From the NCBI RefSeq assembly GCF_016909495.1, contig NZ_JAFBFW010000009.1:62001-126000 (forward strand): a stretch of 64,000 nt of DNA. The letters run 5' to 3'. The DNA comes from Pantoea coffeiphila. GTDB lineage: Bacteria; Pseudomonadota; Gammaproteobacteria; Enterobacterales; Enterobacteriaceae. The notes below the pieces were generated by a model that searched no databases, was not told where the DNA came from, and was given only the letters and a program-made list of their open reading frames with translations. The translations under genes and the position numbers were made by a program. Positions 1 to 9,038 of this stretch are shown one piece after another; the stretch's first letter is position 1; each line of letters starts with the position of its first letter.

Positions 1-1
1 A

Positions 2-616
2 CAGCGCTACTGGCAGGGCGATCTGGCGCGCGAAGCGCTGTTCTGGCACGTTCAGCGCGTACTGAGCGAGAATAAAGCTCAGGGTGTACAGGTCGGCTTT
101 GACTGCCGCGTGCTGTATCAGCGCGCCCAGTGCGCCATCAATATTGATTCGGACAACGCGGCGCTCAGTAGCAACCTGGACCTGATCGCCAAAGAGATGG
201 CTAACGTGCGTGACAACGGCCTGACGCAGCAGGAATTTGATACGCTGATGGCGCAGAAAAATACCGAGCTGAACAAGCTGTTTGCCACCTATGCCCGCAC
301 CGATACCGATGTGCTGATGAGCCAGCGCCTGCGTTCACAGCAAAACGCGGTGGTGGATATCGCCCCGGAACAGTACCAGAAGCTGCGCCAGGCGTTTCTC
401 TCCGGCCTGACGCTGGACATGCTGAACCAGGAACTGCGCCAACAGCTGACCCAGGACATCACCATGATGCTGATGCAGCCGCAGGGCGAACCGGAAATCA
501 ATGCCGGACAGCTGCAGGAAAGCTGGCAGAAAATTATGAAGCCGGTTGACGCCGCGCCTCAGGCCCCCGCAACGCCAGCCGACCCGGCGGTAGCAACGGA
601 TGCGCCAGCGCAGTAA
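2..616 (+). CDS. yhjJ: M16 peptidase-like protein YhjJ, C-terminal part
   Basis: Partial gene: the reading frame is already open at base 2, so only about the last 204 residues are present. The family is a zinc-peptidase (M16, pitrilysin-like) protein of the periplasm whose role is poorly known. The visible part is the helical C-terminal M16 region, ending in an Ala/Pro-rich tail (APQAPATPADPAVATDAPAQ). The assignment rests on recall of E. coli YhjJ and on its neighbours kdgK, yhjG and yhjE, which lie close to yhjJ in E. coli too. The catalytic N-terminal half lies outside the window, so activity cannot be judged. Confidence 0.8.
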   Translation, partial: QRYWQGDLAREALFWHVQRVLSENKAQGVQVGFDCRVLYQRAQCAINIDSDNAALSSNLDLIAKEMANVRDNGLTQQEFDTLMAQKNTELNKLFATYARTDTDVLMSQRLRSQQNAVVDIAPEQYQKLRQAFLSGLTLDMLNQELRQQLTQDITMMLMQPQGEPEINAGQLQESWQKIMKPVDAAPQAPATPADPAVATDAPAQ

Positions 617-1901
617 CCGCAGGGCGGCCTTTCAGGGCCGCCCTTTTTCTTTGCGCGGGGCGATTCCGTTCCTGCTGCTCATCCTCTCAGCGTTCTCCCC
701 TGCGATCTGTGCACAGGAATATGCCTTCCTTAACGACAGCGACCTGGTACTGAACCGCCAGCGTTTATTACAGCAACAGGCACCCGAACCGACGATTGCC
801 GCCTGGCAGGCGCTGCATCGCGCGGCAGATAAAGCGCTGAAGCAACCGCTGCTCAGCGTCACCGATAAAGGAATGACTCCGCCCAGCGGGTCAAAGCATG
901 ACTACCTCAGCCTCAGCGCCTACTGGTGGCCGGACGGCAATAAACCGGACGGGTTGCCCTGGGTCAGGCGCGATGGTCACGTTAATCCGGCAAGTAAAAA
1001 TGAGCAAAGCGACGGCGTGCGGCTGGCAACATTTACTGCCAGCGTGCAGACATTAACCCTCGCCTGGTATTTCTCCGGCGACCGGCGCTATGCGGATAAA
1101 GCCATCGCGCTGATCCGCCACTGGTTTATTAACCCGGCAACGCGCATGAACCCCAACCTGGAGTATGCCCAGGGCGTGCCGGGCATCGCAGACGGGCGGC
1201 ACACCGGCGTGCTGGACGGCCGCTACTTAGCCACCCGCATTGTCGACTCGCTGATCGTGCTGCGGCAGGCTCCGGGGTGGCAGGAAAAGGACGAACAGCA
1301 GATGCAGCGCTGGATGAACGATTATCTCCAGTGGCTGCTGACCAGCCGAGAGGGCCGGGGCGAGGCGGCGGCGAAGAATAACCACGGCAGCTGGTACAGC
1401 GCGCAGGTGGCGGGCATTGCCTGGTACGTTCAGCGACCTGACGTTATCCGCCAGATGGTGCAGCAGGCACAGCAGCGAATGGCACATCAGCTCACTACAG
1501 ATGGCCGCCAGCCGCTTGAACTGGCGCGCACCCGCTCGTTTCACTACAGCTGGTTTAACCTGCAGGCGCTAACCGCGCTGGCGACCGTTGCCAGCCAGAG
1601 TGGAGCAGGGGATTTATGGCGTTACCGGACGCCGCAGGGTTCCGGGCTGTTAACCGCGCTGGACTTTATGGCACCCTGGAGCGACGGCGCGAAGCACTGG
1701 CCTTATCCCAGCCTCGATCATATTGGCGTCAGACTGATTCCGCTGCTGGAACAGGCGGATAACCAGCAGCAAAGCCAGCGCTACCGGCAGCAAATCGAAC
1801 GGGCTGACTGGGCGCTGCCCGCAGCCGGTGCCGCTCGCGGTGCAACGCTCGATGCCCTGCGAGCCAGCTGGCTGCTGGCAGTGCCCGCCTACAGCCGCTG
1901 A
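600..1901 (+). CDS. Secreted alginate-lyase-family protein
   Basis: The protein has up to 433 residues, with a signal peptide whose hydrophobic core FLLLILSAFSPAICA ends before QEYAF, so it is probably periplasmic. The helical body and the Asn-Asn-His-Gly motif (NNHGSWY, about residues 260-266) match the alginate lyase Pfam family (AlgL-like, beta-elimination of uronate polymers). The start is uncertain. ATG at 600 lies inside the yhjJ end and places the yhjJ terminator inside the coding sequence; an in-frame TTG at 651 gives a more typical signal peptide but has no evident ribosome site. Next to it lies kdgK, which uses the 2-keto-3-deoxygluconate formed from such lyase products, so a uronate-salvage role is inferred. 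The real substrate is unknown. Confidence 0.75.
   Translation: MRQRSNRRAAFQGRPFSLRGAIPFLLLILSAFSPAICAQEYAFLNDSDLVLNRQRLLQQQAPEPTIAAWQALHRAADKALKQPLLSVTDKGMTPPSGSKHDYLSLSAYWWPDGNKPDGLPWVRRDGHVNPASKNEQSDGVRLATFTASVQTLTLAWYFSGDRRYADKAIALIRHWFINPATRMNPNLEYAQGVPGIADGRHTGVLDGRYLATRIVDSLIVLRQAPGWQEKDEQQMQRWMNDYLQWLLTSREGRGEAAAKNNHGSWYSAQVAGIAWYVQRPDVIRQMVQQAQQRMAHQLTTDGRQPLELARTRSFHYSWFNLQALTALATVASQSGAGDLWRYRTPQGSGLLTALDFMAPWSDGAKHWPYPSLDHIGVRLIPLLEQADNQQQSQRYRQQIERADWALPAAGAARGATLDALRASWLLAVPAYSR
620..651 (+). terminator. Rho-independent terminator after yhjJ
   Basis: An 8-bp perfect G+C stem (GGGCGGCC at 622-629, GGCCGCCC at 636-643) with a 6-nt loop is followed by TTTTTCTTT. It starts a few bases after the yhjJ stop. 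If the downstream alginate lyase starts at 600, this hairpin lies inside its coding region. Confidence 0.85.
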
Positions 1902-2000
1902 CGGGCTTCACTGCAATCGAGCTCGCCTTCCACACCCGACGGTTCAGGTGATAACCCCGTCGGTATTGCCTGCTGAACGGTGGAATGGTGGGCAGCCGGT

Positions 2001-2954
2001 TTAGTTAATGACCCCGCGCTCCTGGACCGGCATCGCTTCACGGGGAATAATCGCACCGCGATGCTGGATCACCGTGCTGGCCGTCAGATGTCCGCGCTTA
2101 GCGGCCTCTTCTGCGCTGCCGCCGGTCAGGCGCACCGCCAGATAGCCCGCGCTGAACGAGTCCCCTGCGGCGGTGGTATCCACTACGCTATCGGCCGACA
2201 GCCGCACTGCAGGTATCTCCAGCAGCGGCTCCGCGCCCGTATCCACCAGGCAGGCATCGGCCCCGCGTTTAATCACGATTTCCTGCACTCCCGCCGCACG
2301 GGTACGGCGAATCACCTCTGCACTATCGGCCTCACCCCACAGCAGCGTCTCGTCATCCAGCGTCAGGAAGGCAATATCGGTGTAGCCCAGCATTGCCTGA
2401 TAGGCCGACTGCGCCTCCTCCCGGCTTTGCCACAGGCGCGGGCGATAGTTGTTATCGAAGATAATTTTGCCACCGTTAGCGCGGCAGGCGGCCAGCAGGG
2501 CATACAGTTTTTCGCGGCTCTGCGGGCTGAGGATCGCCAGGCTGATGCCGCTCAGATAGAGATAGTCATAGTGCGCCAGCTGCTGGCAGATCGCGTCGGC
2601 CTGCTCGCCATCCAGCCAGAAGCGGGCGGCGGCATTGTTGCGCCAGTACCAGAAGGTGCGCTCGCCTTGGGCATCGGTTTCAATCACGTACAGTCCCGGC
2701 AGCTTATTTTCCAGCCGCTGGATCAAGTCGGTGTGCAGCCCTTCACCCTGCCACGCGTCAATCATTTCATTGCTGAAGCTGTCTTTCCCTAACGCGGTGA
2801 CATAGTCCACGCGCAGCGCCTGGGATTGTACCTGGCGGGCGACATAGACTGCCGTATTCAGCGTATCGCCGCCGAAACCCCGGCTCATATCGCTGCCGCG
2901 CTGGGAAAGCTCAATCATGCATTCGCCTATTACGGCAATTTTCTGTTGCGTCAT
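2001..2954 (-). CDS. kdgK: 2-keto-3-deoxygluconate kinase
   Basis: This 317-residue cytoplasmic PfkB/ribokinase-family kinase phosphorylates 2-keto-3-deoxygluconate with ATP to KDPG, the entry to the Entner-Doudoroff aldolase. Visible are the N-terminal GECMIEL and GGDTLNTA substrate-binding segments and the C-terminal PfkB signature DTTAAGDSFSAGYL with the catalytic Asp. Length fits the family. It converges with the alginate-lyase gene and diverges from yhjG. A KdgR-like operator lies about 60 bp upstream of the start, in line with the known control of kdgK by KdgR in pectinolytic enterobacteria. Confidence 0.95.
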   Translation of the reverse strand: MTQQKIAVIGECMIELSQRGSDMSRGFGGDTLNTAVYVARQVQSQALRVDYVTALGKDSFSNEMIDAWQGEGLHTDLIQRLENKLPGLYVIETDAQGERTFWYWRNNAAARFWLDGEQADAICQQLAHYDYLYLSGISLAILSPQSREKLYALLAACRANGGKIIFDNNYRPRLWQSREEAQSAYQAMLGYTDIAFLTLDDETLLWGEADSAEVIRRTRAAGVQEIVIKRGADACLVDTGAEPLLEIPAVRLSADSVVDTTAAGDSFSAGYLAVRLTGGSAEEAAKRGHLTASTVIQHRGAIIPREAMPVQERGVIN

Positions 2955-3011
2955 TTTTCTCGGCCCGTAGGAAATTTTTTATCCAGTCTCGCCGCCCGGC
3001 GCGGCCCAGTC

Positions 3012-3034
3012 AATATTTAAAACGATGTTTTATT
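3012..3034 (-). promoter_or_regulatory. Candidate KdgR operator upstream of kdgK
   Basis: The palindrome AAAAC-GAT-GTTTT (3019-3031) with ATT on one flank resembles the KdgR box (two GAAAC half-sites around a 3-nt centre). It lies in the kdgK promoter region, 60-80 bp before the start codon. The fit is by eye and one half is weaker; KdgR itself is not in the window. Confidence 0.4.
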
Positions 3035-3149
3035 TTTATCGTGATGTCGGTTTAATTATTGCGTTCACGGATGCCGCCGCTCTCGTGAATGCCAGATCCT
3101 CCCCCCTGGGCTATCTTTACATAAGCGCAAAAAGGGTAAGGAGAAGCGA

Positions 3150-5207
3150 ATGTCGCGTACCGGGAAAATAATCAGCTGGACCGCAGGCGTATTGGTCCTG
3201 CTACTGGTGGCTCTGGTGGTGCTGATTGCCACGTTCGACTGGAACCGTTTAAAGCCGACGATCAACCGCAAGGTTTCGCAGGAAATTAACCGCCCGTTCG
3301 CCATCCGTGGCGATCTGGGCGTCGCCTGGGAACGTAACCGCAGCGAGCCGGGCTGGCGCAGCTGGGTGCCGTGGCCACATATTCATGCTCAGGACATTAT
3401 GCTGGGCAACCCGCCGGAAATCCCCGATCTGACCATGGCGCATCTTGAGCGCGTTGATGCGTCGATTTCGCCACTGGCGCTGCTGGGAAAAGAAGTGTGG
3501 CTACCGTGGATCAAGCTACAGCAGCCGCAGGCGAAGCTGGTACAAACCGCTGACGGCAAGAACAACTGGACCTTTAACCTGGCCGGCAGCGAAAGCAAAG
3601 ACCCGAATCAGCCACCTTCCGCCTGGTCATTCCGTCTGGACAATATCGTTTTTGACCAGGGAACCATCGGCTACCGCGACGCGATTAACAAAGCCGACGT
3701 TAAGGTAATGGTCGATCCGCTGGGTAAACCCGTGCCCTACGCCCAGCTGGCGGGAGGCGATGACAAACAGAAGGGCGCGGCCGACTTTGTCTTTGGCTGG
3801 CAGGCCAGCGGCACCTATAACAAGGAAAAACTGACGGGCGAAGGCAAGATCGGCGGCATGCTCTCACTGCGCAGCCAGACAACGCCGTTCCCGGTGCAGG
3901 CCGACGTACGCAGCGGAACAACCCGGGTTCGCCTGGCGGGTACCATCCAGAACCCGATGTCTCCCGGCGGCGTTGACCTTCGGCTGCGCTTCTCCGGCGA
4001 CACGCTGGCGAACCTCTACGGCCTGACCGGCGTGCTACTGCCGGATACCCCGCCGTATGAGACCGACGGCCACCTCAGCGCCCGTTTCCGCGAGAAAGGC
4101 GGTGCGGTGTTCCGCTATCAGAACTTTAATGGTCATATCGGCGACAGTGATATTCGTGGTTCGTTAACCTACAGCCAGACGAAGCCGCGGCCAAAACTGG
4201 AGGGCGAGCTGGAATCACGCCAGCTGCGGATGGCCGACCTGGGTCCGTTAATCGGCGTGAACTCGGGTAAAGGCAGTGAGAAAACCGAGCAGGCGAAAAA
4301 GAAACGCGGCGAAGCCTCCACGCAGCCCGCCGACCGCGTTCTGCCGCATGATAAGTTCGACAGTAAAAGCTGGAGCGTGATGGATGCGGATGTGCGCTTC
4401 AGCGGCAAACGCATCGAACACGGCGGTTCGCTGCCGCTGAGCGATCTTTCAACCCATGTGATACTGAAAAACGGCGATCTGCGCCTCGATCCGCTGCGCT
4501 TCGGCATGGCGGGCGGCACGATAAACTCAACCATCCATCTGGAAGGGGATAAAACGCCGCTGCAGGGGCGGGCCGATGTGCATGCGCGCAGCCTCAAGCT
4601 ACGTCAATTGTTCCCTGACGTGCAGGCGATGCAAAGCGCGCTGGGGCAGCTGAACGGTGATGCCACGCTTAGCGGACGGGGAAATTCGGTGGCGGACCTG
4701 CTGGCCACCAGTAACGGCGATCTGAAGCTGCTGATGAACGATGGTCTGATCAGCCGCAGCCTGATGGAAATTGTCGGGCTTAACGTCGGCAACTACGTGG
4801 TGGGCAAACTGTTTGGCGATGATGAAGTGAAGATCAACTGCGCGGCGGCAAATTTGCAGGTCAAAAACGGGCTAGCTTCGTCTCAGCTATTTGTTTTTGA
4901 TACGGAAAATGCGGTGATCAATATTACCGGCACCACCAACTTCGCTAACGAACGCCTGGATCTGTCAATCGATCCGGAAAGTAAAGGCATCCGCATTATC
5001 ACCCTGCGCTCGCCGCTGTACGTGCGCGGCACCTTTAAAAATCCTGATGCGGGGGTGAAAGCAGGCCCGCTGATTGCTCGCGGTGCTGCTGCGGTAGCGC
5101 TGGGTGCGGTAGTCGCTCCGGCTGCGGCCCTGCTGGCGCTCATTTCCCCCAGCGAGAACGATCAGAATCAGTGTACGAAGGTCCTTGGGCAGATGAAGGG
5201 GAAATAG
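3150..5207 (+). CDS. yhjG: AsmA-family inner-membrane/periplasmic protein YhjG
   Basis: This 685-residue protein has one N-terminal membrane anchor (VLVLLLVALVVLIATFDW, about residues 12-29) and a long beta-rich periplasmic part. The start is set by a good ribosome site (AAGGAG) upstream. The N-terminal FDWNRLKPTINRKVS segment and the C-terminal repeat-like region (DGDLKLLMNDGLI type, then FDTENAVINITGTTNFANE) are typical of AsmA proteins. This family is thought to bridge the periplasm and aid phospholipid transport or outer-membrane assembly; the specific role of YhjG is not established. In E. coli pdeH (yhjH) sits between kdgK and yhjG; it is absent here. Confidence 0.85.
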   Translation: MSRTGKIISWTAGVLVLLLVALVVLIATFDWNRLKPTINRKVSQEINRPFAIRGDLGVAWERNRSEPGWRSWVPWPHIHAQDIMLGNPPEIPDLTMAHLERVDASISPLALLGKEVWLPWIKLQQPQAKLVQTADGKNNWTFNLAGSESKDPNQPPSAWSFRLDNIVFDQGTIGYRDAINKADVKVMVDPLGKPVPYAQLAGGDDKQKGAADFVFGWQASGTYNKEKLTGEGKIGGMLSLRSQTTPFPVQADVRSGTTRVRLAGTIQNPMSPGGVDLRLRFSGDTLANLYGLTGVLLPDTPPYETDGHLSARFREKGGAVFRYQNFNGHIGDSDIRGSLTYSQTKPRPKLEGELESRQLRMADLGPLIGVNSGKGSEKTEQAKKKRGEASTQPADRVLPHDKFDSKSWSVMDADVRFSGKRIEHGGSLPLSDLSTHVILKNGDLRLDPLRFGMAGGTINSTIHLEGDKTPLQGRADVHARSLKLRQLFPDVQAMQSALGQLNGDATLSGRGNSVADLLATSNGDLKLLMNDGLISRSLMEIVGLNVGNYVVGKLFGDDEVKINCAAANLQVKNGLASSQLFVFDTENAVINITGTTNFANERLDLSIDPESKGIRIITLRSPLYVRGTFKNPDAGVKAGPLIARGAAAVALGAVVAPAAALLALISPSENDQNQCTKVLGQMKGK

Positions 5208-5266
5208 CCAATGCAGCGTGACGCGTTTTAGTCAGAGGAAGCAAGAAAGGCTGCGGACGAAAAGCT

Positions 5267-5299
5267 AAAAAAATCGCCGCCACGGTCAAGTGGCGGCGA
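5267..5299 (-). terminator. Terminator between yhjG and yhjE
   Basis: A 10-bp perfect stem (TCGCCGCCAC at 5274-5283, GTGGCGGCGA at 5290-5299) is followed on the minus strand by seven T. It clearly ends yhjE transcripts. For yhjG on the plus strand the hairpin lacks a T run. Confidence 0.85.
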
Positions 5300-5343
5300 A
5301 GAGGGTTGATGCGTGCTTCAGGCGGCATAACCGCCAGGAAGAT

Positions 5344-6669
5344 TTAATCAAACAGTGATTCGTGACGGGTTTCGCGGCATTTAATCAGCGCGAGCAGCGT
5401 CAGGAACGCCATGGAAGCCAGGTAAACGCCAACGTAGAACAGGCCATAGGTGTGTGCTAACCAGGTGGCGATATACGGCGCTACGGATGCCCCTAAAATT
5501 GACGACAAATTGTAGGAGAACGAGGCCCCGGTATAGCGTACTTCGGTCGGGAACAGCTCCGGCAGCAGCGCACCCATCGGGCCAAAAGTCAGACCCATAA
5601 TGCTCAGACCGCACAGCAGGAACGCCATCACCAGCGCCTGATTACCTGAACCCAGCATGGAAGGGAAGATCAGCGCGAAAGCGATAATCATCAGGGTAAT
5701 CACAATCATCGTCTTACGACGACCAAAGCGGTCGGCCAGCATACCGGCAATCGGCACCATCACGCCAAAACCAATCACCGCAACCATCAGCATCCACAGG
5801 AAAGTATTACGCGGAATACCCAGCCCGTTTGGAGCCGGTGTTGTGCCATACGTCATGGAATACACGGTCATAATGTAGAACAGGGTGTAGGTCGCCAGCA
5901 TGATAAAGGTGCCGAGCACGGTCGCACCCAGGTGCTTGCTCAGCAGCGTACCGATTGGCACTTTAACCTGCTTTTTCTCTTTCTGGACTTTGGCAAACAC
6001 CGGCGACTCATGCAGCGAGACGCGAACGTACAGACCAATCAGTACCAGCACGGCAGAGAGTACGAACGGTACACGCCAGCCCCAGTTCATAAACTGCTCA
6101 TCGGTCAGCAGCCAGGAAAGCAGCAGGAAGGTGCCGTTGGCAAAGAAGAAGCCGATCGGTGCGCCGAGCTGCGGGAATGAGCCGTAAAGCGCGCGTTTTT
6201 TCGCAGGCGCATTTTCGGTGGCCAGCAGAGCAGCACCGCCCCACTCGCCGCCCAGGCCGAGCCCCTGACCAAAACGCGCCAGCGCCAGCAGCATGGGAGC
6301 AAATACGCCAATGCTGCTGTAGCTCGGCAGCAGGCCGATGATGACGGTAGAGATCCCCATGGTCAGCAGCGAGGCCACCAGCGTGGCTTTACGGCCAACG
6401 CGGTCGCCAAAGTGACCGAAGAGCGCAGAACCAATCGGGCGGGCCACAAAAGCGATAGCAAAGGTCGCCAGCGACTGTAACGTGGCCACGGTGGCATCAC
6501 CCTGCGGGAAGAAAATATGCGGGAAGACGATCACCGCCGCAGTAGCATAAATATAGAAATCGAAGAATTCGATAGCCGTACCGACCAGAGAAGCAACCAC
6601 CACTTTACTACGGGAGTTTACGGGTGCAGCGTCTTCAGCGGCGATAGATGGAGCGATGGAGGCTTGCAT
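5344..6669 (-). CDS. yhjE: MFS metabolite:H+ symporter YhjE
   Basis: This 441-residue inner-membrane carrier has 12 predicted membrane segments and belongs to the metabolite:H+ symporter (ShiA/ProP-like) branch of the MFS. Visible signatures are EFFDFYIYATAA in helix 1, the loop 2-3 motif GHFGDRVGRKATL, GLGLGGEWGGAALL in helix 4 and the second-half motif GMLADRFGRRKTM. Length and sequence match E. coli YhjE, whose substrate is not known to me. It converges with yhjG across a shared terminator. The upstream ribosome site is weak. Confidence 0.9.
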   Translation of the reverse strand: MQASIAPSIAAEDAAPVNSRSKVVVASLVGTAIEFFDFYIYATAAVIVFPHIFFPQGDATVATLQSLATFAIAFVARPIGSALFGHFGDRVGRKATLVASLLTMGISTVIIGLLPSYSSIGVFAPMLLALARFGQGLGLGGEWGGAALLATENAPAKKRALYGSFPQLGAPIGFFFANGTFLLLSWLLTDEQFMNWGWRVPFVLSAVLVLIGLYVRVSLHESPVFAKVQKEKKQVKVPIGTLLSKHLGATVLGTFIMLATYTLFYIMTVYSMTYGTTPAPNGLGIPRNTFLWMLMVAVIGFGVMVPIAGMLADRFGRRKTMIVITLMIIAFALIFPSMLGSGNQALVMAFLLCGLSIMGLTFGPMGALLPELFPTEVRYTGASFSYNLSSILGASVAPYIATWLAHTYGLFYVGVYLASMAFLTLLALIKCRETRHESLFD

Positions 6670-7081
6670 AATTGTTTCTTTATTCTAATAAACGAAAAAG
6701 AATCTTACGCAGAGGTTTAATCGCATTCAATGGTGAAAGTGCGCAGTGAGTTTATAGATCCTACGGGAAAAGAGGATAATGTTTAATATGCGATATTTGC
6801 GAGAACATGGCAGGGAAAATGAAATGTTTTTTAGAGTTAATCACTAAAAAATGGCAAATAAAAGTTAGGAGCCAGTGATAAATGCCCCTCTTTGGCTAAA
6901 TAGTGACCTTTAGTCAGGGTTTTTGACTACTTCTCACCTCACATTCACCGTCTCTTTTCTATGCAGTTGGCTTATTTATAATTTAAGTCAATTAATGCCG
7001 ACCCGCTTTTAATTAAAATACATTCTCCGACGGCATAAAAAATCTGTAGTAAATATCAACAATCACCAGGGAAAGGTTATT
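6670..7081. other. Intergenic region between divergent yhjE and lipase gene
   Basis: These 412 bp are distinctly A+T-rich compared with yhjE and must hold the divergent promoters of yhjE and the DUF2235 gene. A ribosome site (AGGGAAAGG) precedes the lipase ATG at 7082. No further open frame, long repeat or clear operator was recognised. Confidence 0.6.
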
Positions 7082-8605
7082 ATGGATAAAATTACTCGCA
7101 GTGATACCTCTGTCCTGAACAGCGCGCATTCCGCCCCATCCGATAAACATCGCAGCAGAGTGCTTTCGATAGGGATTTTTTTCGACGGCAGCGGAAATAA
7201 CGCCTATAACACCATGAAACGCATGGACATATACAGCAAACATACCCATGACGAATCTTGCTTTCCGGAGACAATTAACGGGGCAAGACCCGGTGATATC
7301 TCACGCAGTAGTTATGATAAGTATTACACCAATATTTATCGGCTGTTTACTCTCTATAAATCTTCCAGGGACGACCAGGCTGAATCTCAGACAGGTTTAT
7401 ATATCAGTGGGACCGGTACACATTCCGGTGATGCGGACAGTATTAGCGGTTTTGCGATTGGTGAAGGGAAAAGTGGCATTATTGCCAAAACGGATGAGGC
7501 GATTGCCGCACTCTCTGCTGAGCTAAAGAAAATAATACGCCAGGATAAAGAAAAAGGGCAGATTACCCGGCTGGCATTCGATCTTTTCGGCTTCAGCCGC
7601 GGTGCGGCGTCGGCGCGACACTTTGCTAATCGTGTTGCAGGGCAAGATCCGCGACTGACTGCGGCTATTGTTGAAGGCTTAAAAGAGCGGGGAGATCGCG
7701 CTCTCCCGGCGATCGAGACTCGCTTTATCGGACTGTTCGACGGTGTGGCCGGTATTGCGAATATGACCAACGCATTCGATCCCCACAGCCCGCACCACGG
7801 GGGTCTGAAACTGTCATTACCGCCGGGCATTGCGCACCGGGTCTTTCAAATTGCGGCAGCACATGAGTATCGCTACAACTTCTGCCTGCAAAGCATTGCG
7901 CCTGAGTATCCCGAGCTGGTTCTCCCCGGCGCACACTCGGATATCGGCGGGGGTTACAATCCGCAGGAAGAAGAGCACCAGTTCCTCAGCCAGCCGGAGT
8001 TCACTTACTTACCTGCCGAAACTCCGGACGAGATGGCCGACGTTGTGCGGCAGGCCAATGAAAATATGCGAATTTTGCAGGGCAATCCAGCCTTGAAGCC
8101 GCTGCTGAACAGTGGAGAGATGACGGTTGAGAGCTGGCATGACGAATGGCTGCCTCCCAGTCAGGAAGGGCTTGCACGCAAACGGGTGGGGGCCGCTGTG
8201 GTTTTTCGCCGTCGTCTGAGTAACGACTGGGCGAAGCTCGCACTGCGGGTGATGGCGGATGCCGCGCAGGAGGCCGGTGTGATGCTGGCAAAAATTGATG
8301 AGGACGATCCCGAATTCAGCCTGCCGCCGGAGCTGGTGCCGCTGTGCGAATTCGCCCGCGAGCAGGGGAAACGGCTAAGAAACGGCGGATCGCCGCAGCC
8401 CTTCAGCCGGGATGATCTGCGCATTGCAGGCCGCTACCTGCATTTTTCAGCCAGCTGGTGTGCCGTTCAGGAAGCGTTTGTCTGGCGTGATGGCGGATGG
8501 CTGACCACCGTTTCCAGGTCGGTCAGACGGGAGGCATTAATCAGCTATCCCGATCGCCCGGACGAAAACTGGATGCGGACGATTTACCCTTCATCCACGC
8601 CATAA
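7082..8605 (+). CDS. DUF2235 (Tle1-like) alpha/beta-hydrolase, putative T6SS phospholipase
   Basis: This 507-residue protein of the DUF2235 family includes the type VI secretion lipase effectors called Tle1. N-terminal SIGIFFDGSGNN is the family's opening strand. The nucleophile elbow GFSRG is at 170-174 (Ser172), a GLFDGVA segment supplies a probable acid (Asp220) and GAHSDIGGGY a probable His285, so the Ser-Asp-His set looks intact. There is no signal peptide or PAAR domain. No vgrG, immunity gene or other T6SS gene lies next to it, which is unusual for an effector; it may be an orphan effector served by a T6SS elsewhere. The 5' part is more A+T-rich than the 3' part. Confidence 0.8.
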   Translation: MDKITRSDTSVLNSAHSAPSDKHRSRVLSIGIFFDGSGNNAYNTMKRMDIYSKHTHDESCFPETINGARPGDISRSSYDKYYTNIYRLFTLYKSSRDDQAESQTGLYISGTGTHSGDADSISGFAIGEGKSGIIAKTDEAIAALSAELKKIIRQDKEKGQITRLAFDLFGFSRGAASARHFANRVAGQDPRLTAAIVEGLKERGDRALPAIETRFIGLFDGVAGIANMTNAFDPHSPHHGGLKLSLPPGIAHRVFQIAAAHEYRYNFCLQSIAPEYPELVLPGAHSDIGGGYNPQEEEHQFLSQPEFTYLPAETPDEMADVVRQANENMRILQGNPALKPLLNSGEMTVESWHDEWLPPSQEGLARKRVGAAVVFRRRLSNDWAKLALRVMADAAQEAGVMLAKIDEDDPEFSLPPELVPLCEFAREQGKRLRNGGSPQPFSRDDLRIAGRYLHFSASWCAVQEAFVWRDGGWLTTVSRSVRREALISYPDRPDENWMRTIYPSSTP

Positions 8606-8623
8606 AATGACGTTTTGCACATT

Positions 8624-8640
8624 CGTTGATAAACAGTTTA
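8624..8640 (+). promoter_or_regulatory. Candidate PhoP box
   Basis: The hexamers CGTTGA and AGTTTA are separated by 5 nt (TAAAC), matching the PhoP direct-repeat pattern (T/G)GTTTA-N5-(T/G)GTTTA with one core mismatch in the first half and a non-consensus first base in each. It would fit magnesium control of mgtB but lies about 580 bp upstream of the gene, so the assignment is tentative. Confidence 0.3.
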
Positions 8641-9038
8641 GGAAAAAATCGGCCATTTTTTAACGCCACATTAATTTTATTACTTTAAAATCATCATGTT
8701 ATTTTTATAATCTTTATTACTTCCCGTAATTAATCTCCGGGTTTACATTGCGTAGCCCGGAGATTAGAATCTCGGCAAATTACTAACGGAGCCTGCATTT
8801 CATTGGACAGTCACCCTTTACCTGAACATTACTGAAGGCAGGTCCACTCCGTTTAATGTGTGCCTGCCGTAAAAACGGCGGGCCATGCTGCAACTCTCTT
8901 CCGAGCTGTTTCATCCCGTAAATCAATTTCATTCGATCTGGTCTTCGCCAGCGGCGTAGCTGCGTGGCTGACTATCAGAGCATCCCTCTGCTGTACGAGC
9001 GATTTTCGCTGCGCGGCAGATTAACCCAGGAGCACACG

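Noticed and set aside
1980..2792. 270-codon open frame antisense to kdgK
   Set aside because: Shadow of kdgK; composition is that of a reversed codon pattern and no start signal is present.
8606..9038. Immunity gene for the DUF2235 lipase
   Set aside because: No open frame of credible length with a ribosome site was found downstream of the lipase; only leader-like structures are present.
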